Positions 6,364 through 12,136 of a stretch of 12,136 nucleotides of DNA are shown in pieces. The stretch is from contig JAMOUE010000122.1 of NCBI GenBank assembly GCA_027068235.1, positions 1 through 12,136 on the forward strand. Direction: 5' to 3'. A program made the position numbers and the translations under genes. The stretch comes from Deltaproteobacteria bacterium. GTDB taxonomy: Bacteria > Desulfobacterota > Dissulfuribacteria > Dissulfuribacterales > QOAL01. The notes beneath the pieces are model-generated. The model was not told the origin of the DNA. It saw only the letters and a list, made by a program, of their open reading frames with translations, and did not search any database. Each line of letters opens with the position of its first letter. Within the stretch, counting starts at the first letter, position 1.

Positions 6364-8457
6364 ATGCCCAAAAAGATAAAGAAGAGCCTGCATAAAAAAG
6401 AGGGCAACATTCCAGAACTCCTTGCCCCAGCAGGCACCAAAGAGGCCTTTTTTGCAGCCTTGGAGGCAGGAGCAGATGCAATCTATGTAGGCCCTCGGAT
6501 ACTAAATGCCAGGGCCTATGGAAAGAACTTTTCTGTCAAACAAATAGCTGGTCTAACACAAGCTGCTCATAACAAGGGCGTAAAGTTATTTGTTGCCCTT
6601 AATTCAGTAATGAAAGAGCATGAGATTCCACAAGCCGTAAAGCTTCTTTCTCAGCTGCATGAGATAGGTATTGATGCCCTTATAACCCAGGATCTTGGTA
6701 TATTACGACTGGCACGAAGATATTTCCCCGAGCTTCGTCTTCATGCCAGCACTTTAATGACCATTCACAACAGCCTTGGAGCAGAAACGTGCAAACGCCT
6801 AGGATTCTCCCGTGTGGTATTGGCTAGGGAGCTTACACTCAAGGAGATTGCCAGAATCAGCGATAGAGTCTCCATAGAACTAGAGCTTTTTGTCCATGGA
6901 GCCATGTGTTTTTCCATCTCTGGGCTTTGTAGATTCAGTAGTTTCTTTGGTGGAAAATCCAGCACAAGAGGACGTTGTGTCCAGCCATGTAGAAGGCTCT
7001 ACAAGTGGGAAGGCAGAAAGGGCACGTTTTTTTCCATGGAAGACCTTAGTGCCCTTGAGCTGATTCCTGCCCTGTCCAGGTTGGGAATATCCTCATTGAA
7101 AATAGAGGGAAGGCTCAAGCCTGCAAACTATGTATATCATGTTGTGCGGGCTTATCGCATCATACTCGACTCTGACAGGGAAAGGTTCGAAGCAGACCTT
7201 ATAAGGGCCAATGAAGAGATCCAAAAGGCAATGGGAAGGCCCACTACCAATGGTTTTTATTTAAGCTCAAATCCAAGGGATCTTATCTGTCCTACAAGAA
7301 CTGCCAACACCGGTCTATTTATGGGTAAGGTTGTATCTTATGAGAAATCGGGCGTAATGGAGGTGGATGGCAAAAAGTCTTTTTCCAAGGGAGATACTCT
7401 TAGGATTGTTATTAAAGACAGGGACAAACAGTTTTCAGTAAAGGTAGATTCCATCTCTGAAAAAGGTACCATTGTTTTGCGGCAGGGAGCTGTTCCAAAC
7501 GACATGAGAGACGTTCTTTGTGGTGCCTTGGTTTTCAAGTCAGATACTAAAAGAAGTGAAAGGGAAAAGTGGCTTTCTGATATACCTGCCATTCCAGGGA
7601 TTTCTAAAGCCATGCGACGTGCCAAGACAAATGCAGAAAGGATACTTTCTGAGATAGAAGGAGGGCACACCCAGGAAAGAACCAAGGGCTTGGAACCACG
7701 AGTAGTGTTTTTTTTGAGAGACTTTAGCCAGTTTAAAGAACACTCTGGCAAAAGAGGCGGGCTGGATATTATTCTGCCCCTTTCCAGGGGAAATCTCAAC
7801 AAGGCCTTAAGATTACCTCGAAAAGATCTGAACCGTACAAGAATAATATGGCATCTTCCTTGTATCTGTTTTGAGCAAAATGTGCCAGAGCTGATTTCCT
7901 TGGTAAGGCTTGCCAGGAACAAGGGGTTTCACAGGTTTCAGATTTCCAATCTTGGTCACCTATCCTTGCCACTAAAAGGTGCAAAACTCACCTCTTCTTA
8001 TGAGTTTAACATCTTAAACTCCCAGGCACTGTTTTTGATGAATGAGTTAGGAGTCTTACAGCCTCAGTTTAGCATTGAGACAGATCTGAAAAATCTCAAA
8101 ATGGCAACCAGACGATTTACCCGCGAGATCTCTCTAACAGTTTATGGTTATGTCCCCATTTTTACCACAAGACTTCGTCACAAAACTTTTAGCTCCAAAA
8201 AGCCTGTTGAAAGTCAAAGAGGCGAGCAGTTTTTCTGGCGTCCAAAAGGAGATCACGGTCTGCTTTATCCCAAACAGCCAATTTCCTTTCTTGATTTGGG
8301 AACAACCCTTTTAAAGCATGGGGTTACAAATTGGATAGTGGATCTTCGCTTTAACCCTGGTAAAAAGCCAAAAAGGCAACGGCTTCCATCTTCATGGAGA
8401 GGTCTTAAGGGGCTTTTCAGGGGAAGAAAGTTCAACATGGATTCACACCTACACTGA
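6364..8457 (+). CDS. Long U32 family protein, RlhA-like (putative RNA hydroxylation factor)
   Basis: A 697-residue cytoplasmic protein. The N-terminal half is a U32 TIM-barrel: ELLAPAGTKEAFFAALEAGADAIYVG (18-43), the U32 signature ELFVHGAMCFSISGLCRFS (174-192), TRGRCVQPCRRLY (201-213), LKIEGRLKPANYV (245-257) and GRPTTNGFYL (291-300). The four cysteines Cys182, Cys189, Cys205 and Cys209 match the Fe-S ligands described for UbiU/UbiV/TrhP-type U32 proteins. The family is named peptidase U32, but characterised members hydroxylate tRNA (TrhP), 23S rRNA C2501 (RlhA) or ubiquinone precursors (UbiU/V). The length is close to RlhA (about 650) and well above TrhP (about 450). The C-terminal half looks like a second, diverged barrel-type domain. 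ATG 6364 has no Shine-Dalgarno, but the conserved region begins at residue 16 and no better start is visible. The exact substrate is unknown. Confidence 0.85.
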   Translation: MPKKIKKSLHKKEGNIPELLAPAGTKEAFFAALEAGADAIYVGPRILNARAYGKNFSVKQIAGLTQAAHNKGVKLFVALNSVMKEHEIPQAVKLLSQLHEIGIDALITQDLGILRLARRYFPELRLHASTLMTIHNSLGAETCKRLGFSRVVLARELTLKEIARISDRVSIELELFVHGAMCFSISGLCRFSSFFGGKSSTRGRCVQPCRRLYKWEGRKGTFFSMEDLSALELIPALSRLGISSLKIEGRLKPANYVYHVVRAYRIILDSDRERFEADLIRANEEIQKAMGRPTTNGFYLSSNPRDLICPTRTANTGLFMGKVVSYEKSGVMEVDGKKSFSKGDTLRIVIKDRDKQFSVKVDSISEKGTIVLRQGAVPNDMRDVLCGALVFKSDTKRSEREKWLSDIPAIPGISKAMRRAKTNAERILSEIEGGHTQERTKGLEPRVVFFLRDFSQFKEHSGKRGGLDIILPLSRGNLNKALRLPRKDLNRTRIIWHLPCICFEQNVPELISLVRLARNKGFHRFQISNLGHLSLPLKGAKLTSSYEFNILNSQALFLMNELGVLQPQFSIETDLKNLKMATRRFTREISLTVYGYVPIFTTRLRHKTFSSKKPVESQRGEQFFWRPKGDHGLLYPKQPISFLDLGTTLLKHGVTNWIVDLRFNPGKKPKRQRLPSSWRGLKGLFRGRKFNMDSHLH

Positions 8458-8460
8458 TAC

Positions 8461-9669
8461 TTACTGCTCCTCAAATAGTCTTAATATCGCCCTGGGTTCA
8501 AATTCCAATGCCTTTACAGCAGGATATATCCCAGCGCTTATACCAGTAATGGCAGAAAGTAGCACTGAAAGCCAAATAGTATCAATGGGTAGGAAAAGGG
8601 GCCATCTGGCAACGAGTTGGACAAATACGCCTACGGCAAGTGAGAACATGACCCCCATTATCGAGCCTGTAAGGCTTAGGACCATGGATTCTGCAAGAAA
8701 TTGTATAAATATGTCTTTTTTTCGTGCACCTACAACCCTTTTTACTGCAATTTCCATAAGCCTTTCATAAATTGAAAGTGCCATTACAGCTAAAATTCCA
8801 AGGGTGCCTACTCCAAAGGCCACAAAGGCCACTATTCGACTTAGTACGGAGAAGAGAGTCAGGGTCTTGGAAGATGTGCCTTGCACCTCCTGATATGTGT
8901 TTATGGTAAAGTCCTTCTTGCCATGGAGTTTGACAAGGAGTTTTCCTATGTCTTTTACTGCCTTAGGAAGATCTTTCTGAGAATGAACCTGCACCACCAC
9001 TCCATCTAGAAAATCAACGTTTTCAAGCACTGTCATCTCAGTAGTCAATGGAACAAAGGCCGTATCATCAAAGTCTTCATTGCTGAAGCTGCCCCTTCTT
9101 GCAAGGACACCAATGATCTTGAAAGGTACTCCTGCCAGGTTTATTACCTTGCCTATGGGATCAATATCACCAGGGAAGAGAGTCTCACTTGTCTTTGCTC
9201 CAAGGACGACCACTTTGCTTTTATGATCTAGATGGCTCTTATTAAAGATTCCGCCGCTAGATATATGGTAATCTAGCAACTTAAAATAACTTGGCTCTAC
9301 TCCGCTTACCACCAGTTGGGATTCATTGAACTTTGACTTTATGGATACGCTTCGTTTCTTAATGGCACTTGCATCGTTAACAAAGGGTATCTTTTCCCTT
9401 ATGATTTTTACATCTTCAGTTTTTAAGGTTGTGTATCTTGAAAACTGCATCCTCCTTTGTCCAATGGCCCGTACATCGCCAGGGATAACCATGATGAGGA
9501 GCGTTCCCAATCTTCCTAACTCGGCCTCCACCTTTTTTTGCATTCCTCCACTTATGGTATCCATGAGTACAAGGGAGGTTGCCCCCATTGCTATCCCTAA
9601 AAGGGCAACAATGGTTCTCCGCTTGTCTACTTTTAGGTAGGCTATTAGTTCACGTATAGACAGAATCAC
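8461..9669 (-). CDS. FtsX/MacB-type ABC transporter permease 2
   Basis: A 402-residue inner-membrane permease. Four membrane segments are visible: about 17-38 (RRTIVALLGIAMGATSLVLM), 275-299, 325-352 and 363-384. A large periplasmic domain (about 40-270, MacB_PCD type, with VSGVEPSYFKLLDYHISSGG and GAKTSETLFPGDIDPIGKVI) lies between the first two. MEIAVKRVVGARKKDIFIQF (305-324) is the cytoplasmic coupling segment of the family, and GIYPAVKALEFEPRAILR (380-397) is the typical end. The frame is open up to 9957, but the extra 96 residues read out of frame through permease 1. GTG 9669 gives a GTGA overlap with the upstream TGA and has GAGG 8 nt before it (9678-9681), so it is chosen. This is the last gene of the exporter operon; its stop lies 3 bp from the stop of the converging U32 gene. 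Confidence 0.88.
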   Translation of the reverse strand: MILSIRELIAYLKVDKRRTIVALLGIAMGATSLVLMDTISGGMQKKVEAELGRLGTLLIMVIPGDVRAIGQRRMQFSRYTTLKTEDVKIIREKIPFVNDASAIKKRSVSIKSKFNESQLVVSGVEPSYFKLLDYHISSGGIFNKSHLDHKSKVVVLGAKTSETLFPGDIDPIGKVINLAGVPFKIIGVLARRGSFSNEDFDDTAFVPLTTEMTVLENVDFLDGVVVQVHSQKDLPKAVKDIGKLLVKLHGKKDFTINTYQEVQGTSSKTLTLFSVLSRIVAFVAFGVGTLGILAVMALSIYERLMEIAVKRVVGARKKDIFIQFLAESMVLSLTGSIMGVMFSLAVGVFVQLVARWPLFLPIDTIWLSVLLSAITGISAGIYPAVKALEFEPRAILRLFEEQ

Positions 9670-10877
9670 AACCTTGTCCTCAAGGCACGAACTGGCTCCC
9701 AGTTGGCTGCCTGTCTTGCTGGTATGGCTGCCGAGATAAGACCAGTTGCCACTGAAAAGACCAGGGCAGCAACATAAGACATGCCTGGATAGACAACGGG
9801 AATATTCAACATAGGCATGAGAAATCTTATTGCCAACAGCCCGACAACCGTTCCTAAAAGGCCACCTGCTAGTGAAATTAGGGTTGCTTCTGCAAGAAAC
9901 TGGATGAGGATCTCGCTTGAAGAGGCTCCAAGGGCCCTCCTGATACCTATCTCCCACGCCCTCACCTTTACGTTTATGGAAAATATGTTGGACATGACAA
10001 ACCCTGCAATAAATAGGGCAGTAACGCTTACTAATCCAAGATAAACGGACAGGGTTATATTGAATATATTTAAGAACTTCCTGATGGTTTCTGGTGTAAC
10101 GACTACAAAGTCATCAGGGGCGTGGTTTGTTAAAAGGGCCTTTTTTATCTGCTGGACAATAGAGTCATAGGAGACATCAGGCCGCACCTTCACCTTTATG
10201 GCAAAAAAACGTTTATACTCTGGCTCTATAAACTTTCTGTAGCTGTTTATTGGTAAAATAGCCCTGTTATCTAGGCTTCTTCCACTTGGAAGTTTGCCTT
10301 TTTTTCTAAAGACTCCAACAATCACAAAACTTGTTTTGGCTATCCTGATAGATTTTCCAATAGGGTCTTTATTGCCAAATAGTTCCTGGGAAAGCTCTGT
10401 CCCTATGATACACACCTTTGGCGCATATATATATTCGCTCTTCATAAAGGGTCTACCTACACCTATACGGTAATCGAATACAGTTAGAAAATCCTTCATG
10501 GCACTTACCACATAGGCCTTCATGTTGTTGTCCCCAACCGATATATTTACCTTTTTGAGCATCATATAGGCGCTACTTTTTACTCCAATGACCTTGCTAA
10601 CCAGTCTGAAATCTTCCATGTTAAGCCTGTACGTCATGCGCCTTATGGTGCCCTTGCCTCCAAATCCAGATCTGATGAATATGCTGTTGGGGCCCAACAG
10701 GTTTATTATCTTTTTTGCCTGAAGGTTGCTTCCATCTATGGCAGCTATAATAAAAACAATGGAGGATATGCCAAAGGTGATGGCAAAGATGGCAAAAAGA
10801 GTCTTAAGGGTCCCATGCCTAAGGGCCTTTAAAACAGAAACGATAAATGGACCTTTAAGCAGGATAGATAAGTCCAT
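9666..10877 (-). CDS. FtsX/MacB-type ABC transporter permease 1
   Basis: A 403-residue inner-membrane permease of the MacB/LolC type. It has four membrane segments (about 25-47, 275-300, 329-354, 365-386). The periplasmic domain between the first two contains YRIGVGRPF, VCIIGTELSQELFGNKDPIGKSI and FVIVGVFRKKG, all common in MacB_PCD domains. WEIGIRRALGASSSEILIQF (308-327) is the near-canonical coupling helix, and AAIPARQAANWEPVRALRTRL (383-403) the usual C-terminus. It lacks an ATPase domain, so it must work with the separate ATPase upstream, whose gene it overlaps by 23 nt; it overlaps permease 2 by 4 nt. The two permeases share family but differ along their length, so a heterodimer like LolC/LolE is the simplest model. 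The ribosome site is weak (GAAAG close to ATG), consistent with translation coupled to the ATPase gene. Confidence 0.9.
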   Translation of the reverse strand: MDLSILLKGPFIVSVLKALRHGTLKTLFAIFAITFGISSIVFIIAAIDGSNLQAKKIINLLGPNSIFIRSGFGGKGTIRRMTYRLNMEDFRLVSKVIGVKSSAYMMLKKVNISVGDNNMKAYVVSAMKDFLTVFDYRIGVGRPFMKSEYIYAPKVCIIGTELSQELFGNKDPIGKSIRIAKTSFVIVGVFRKKGKLPSGRSLDNRAILPINSYRKFIEPEYKRFFAIKVKVRPDVSYDSIVQQIKKALLTNHAPDDFVVVTPETIRKFLNIFNITLSVYLGLVSVTALFIAGFVMSNIFSINVKVRAWEIGIRRALGASSSEILIQFLAEATLISLAGGLLGTVVGLLAIRFLMPMLNIPVVYPGMSYVAALVFSVATGLISAAIPARQAANWEPVRALRTRL

Positions 10878-11523
10878 CTTTCATAATCACTCTCTTTTTG
10901 GCGTAGGATGCCGTAGTCTCATCATGAGTTACGAGTATGATGGTTTTGCCTTGTTCGTTAAGCGTTGCAAGTATCTCCATGACTTGGGCAGCGCTTTTTG
11001 AGTCTAATTGGCCGGTAGGCTCGTCGGCAAGGACGATGTCTGGGGAATTGATCAGGCTTCTGACTATGGCGGTACGCTGCTTCTGACCACCAGATAGCTC
11101 TGAGGGTAAAAAAGAAAGCCTCTCCTGGAGGCCCACTCGTGTAAGAAGATCTTTTGCCCTCTTTTTGAAATCTAGTTTCTTCTTGGAGTAAATGGTTGGT
11201 ACCAGCACATTTTCAAATAGTGTCAGGTATGGAATTAGGTAAAAAGATTGAAATATAAAACCAAGCCTTTCATTACGTATTTTCGAAAGGCTATCATCGT
11301 CAAGTTTTGAAATCTCTGAACCTGCAAAATGATAAGAGCCAGAAGTTGGACTCTCAAGGCAGCCAATGATGTAGAGCAGGGTTGACTTTCCACTACCGCT
11401 TGCTCCCATAATGGCAAGAAAGTCTCCCTTTTCTACTTGAAGGTCTACTCCCTTTAAGACCTCTATCTGTAGTTCTCCTTGCTGGTATATTTTCTTGATT
11501 TTCTTGAGTTGGATTATTGCCAT
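10855..11523 (-). CDS. ABC exporter ATPase, LolD/MacB type
   Basis: A 222-residue nucleotide-binding subunit of the normal LolD/MacB family length. Walker A is GASGSGKST (40-48), the Q-loop is IFQSFYLIPYLT (90-101), the ABC signature is LSGGQKQR (143-150), Walker B is IVLADEPTGQLD (163-174) and the switch histidine is His200 in LVTHD. All catalytic residues are present. It starts 24 nt after the membrane fusion protein stop and overlaps permease 1 by 23 nt, so it powers this exporter. The ATG at 11523 has no Shine-Dalgarno, and the spacer before it forms a perfect 6-bp hairpin that reaches the A of the start codon. The substrate cannot be told from the sequence. Confidence 0.95.
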   Translation of the reverse strand: MAIIQLKKIKKIYQQGELQIEVLKGVDLQVEKGDFLAIMGASGSGKSTLLYIIGCLESPTSGSYHFAGSEISKLDDDSLSKIRNERLGFIFQSFYLIPYLTLFENVLVPTIYSKKKLDFKKRAKDLLTRVGLQERLSFLPSELSGGQKQRTAIVRSLINSPDIVLADEPTGQLDSKSAAQVMEILATLNEQGKTIILVTHDETTASYAKKRVIMKDGLIYPA

Positions 11524-11538
11524 TTGACAGCGTTGTCA
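11523..11538 (-). promoter_or_regulatory. Perfect hairpin over the ATPase start codon
   Basis: On the coding strand TTGACA and TGTCAA flank a 4-nt loop (ACGC). The stem fills most of the 24-nt gap between the fusion-protein stop and the ATPase ATG, and its last base is the A of that ATG. No Shine-Dalgarno is visible next to it. It could limit independent initiation so that the ATPase is translated by ribosomes arriving from the upstream gene. There is no T-tract, so it is not a terminator. The structure is seen; its function is inferred. Confidence 0.5.
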
Positions 11539-11547
11539 AAAGGATAT

Positions 11548-12136
11548 CTATGGCCGATAGAGAACAATGTCTCCTTCAGCTAGTCCTTTTATTATTTGCG
11601 TAAATTCTGAATCGTTTACGCCTGTTACCACCTTGACATACCCGTCTCCTTTGCCTCCTTTTACCTTGACTACAAAGTGGCCATCCATAAACTTTACCGC
11701 TCCATTTGGCACAATTAGCGTATCTTTTATAGTCTTGATATGTATGGTGTTGTGCGTTGTCATCTTCAAGTGAAGTCTTGTTGCCTTTTGTATGATTTTT
11801 ACCACAGCAATGTAGTAAACTACGTTGTTTTGTACTATTGGGGCAGGGTATATCTTGTGGATTTTCCCATTAAATTTGATATCAGGATATGCATCTACTT
11901 GAAAGGTTACGTGCATGCCTTCATCTACTTTTCCTATGTCGGTCTCATCCACGTATATCCAGTTTTCAACCTTTGATTCATCAAGAATCTTTACAAATTG
12001 AGGGGCATTTAGACCTGCTACAACGGTCTCCCCTTCTTGTGTTGACACATATGTTATCACTCCAGAAAAGGGGGCGCGCAGCTCAGAGTAGGACATCCTT
12101 ATAAGTGCCTTTTCAAGTTCTGCCTGCGCCTTAATG
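11548..12136 (-). CDS. Periplasmic membrane fusion protein (HlyD/MacA-like), C-terminal part
   Basis: The frame is open to the right edge, so the N-terminus (signal or anchor, first half of the hairpin and lipoyl half-motif) is outside the window; 195 residues are seen. It begins with the end of the coiled-coil hairpin (AQAELEKALIRMSYSEL). The second lipoyl half follows, RAPFSGVITYVSTQEGETV, a hallmark of fusion proteins, then the beta-barrel domain (KILDESKVENWIYVDETDIGKVDEGMHVTFQVDAYPD) and the membrane-proximal part (LIVPNGAVKFMDGHFVVKV, then GLAEGDIVLYRP). The internal ATG at 12096 is not the start, because the hairpin reads in frame across it. It links the inner-membrane permeases to an outer-membrane duct of TolC type. 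No tolC-like gene is in view; it could lie upstream of the fusion protein gene. Confidence 0.9.
   Translation of the reverse strand, partial: IKAQAELEKALIRMSYSELRAPFSGVITYVSTQEGETVVAGLNAPQFVKILDESKVENWIYVDETDIGKVDEGMHVTFQVDAYPDIKFNGKIHKIYPAPIVQNNVVYYIAVVKIIQKATRLHLKMTTHNTIHIKTIKDTLIVPNGAVKFMDGHFVVKVKGGKGDGYVKVVTGVNDSEFTQIIKGLAEGDIVLYRP

Noticed and set aside
7338..7922. 194-codon minus-strand frame inside the U32 gene
   Set aside because: It is antisense to the U32 coding sequence; composition and lack of domains mark it as a shadow frame.
9670..9957. N-terminal extension of permease 2 to ATG 9957
   Set aside because: The 96 extra residues are permease 1 sequence read in another frame, rich in Cys and Trp with no family similarity; GTG 9669 has a ribosome site and the usual GTGA overlap.
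12094..12096. ATG 12096 as the start of the fusion protein
   Set aside because: The coiled-coil hairpin and lipoyl motif read in frame across it to the window edge, so the gene continues beyond.

Overview
The window is chromosomal DNA of a Gram-negative bacterium with moderate-to-low GC. An outer-membrane MipA/OmpV protein, a secreted SYLF protein and a tripartite-type ABC exporter indicate two membranes. An adenosylcobalamin-dependent ribonucleotide reductase, a B12-type radical SAM protein end and a FapA-type protein suggest an anaerobic or microaerophilic lineage, possibly Desulfobacterota. That placement is an impression from gene content and one repeat type, not a phylogenetic result.

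Left part, plus strand: the 3' end of a TIGR03960-type radical SAM gene (1-315) is followed after 7 nt by a DUF342/FapA-type gene (323-2122). It meets, tail to tail across 35 bp, nrdJ on the minus strand (2158-4392), the class II ribonucleotide reductase. The nrdJ upstream region holds a near-consensus sigma-70 promoter. Overlapping and following it are two NrdR-box-like sites whose cores lie 31 bp apart, which suggests NrdR repression.

Middle, plus strand: a two-gene envelope unit (MipA/OmpV-family beta-barrel, 4664-5500; SYLF/YSC84 lipid-binding protein, 5530-6111) is followed by a 252-bp spacer. The spacer carries a nested palindromic repeat of about 91 bp (6152-6242). Next is a long U32 family protein resembling RlhA-type RNA hydroxylation factors (6364-8457).

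Right part, minus strand: a four-gene exporter operon reads from the right edge as membrane fusion protein (partial), LolD/MacB-type ATPase, FtsX/MacB-type permease 1 and permease 2. The last three genes overlap by 23 and 4 nt, which implies translational coupling and a heteromeric permease pair. A perfect hairpin sits directly on the ATPase start codon. The operon ends tail to tail with the U32 gene, with only 3 bp between them.

No rRNA, tRNA, CRISPR array, transposase or phage gene is visible. The genes belong to known families. The most notable signals are regulatory or structural: the NrdR-box pair, the nested palindrome, the hairpin over the ATPase start, and the MipA-SYLF pairing. I saw no clearly novel multi-gene system.
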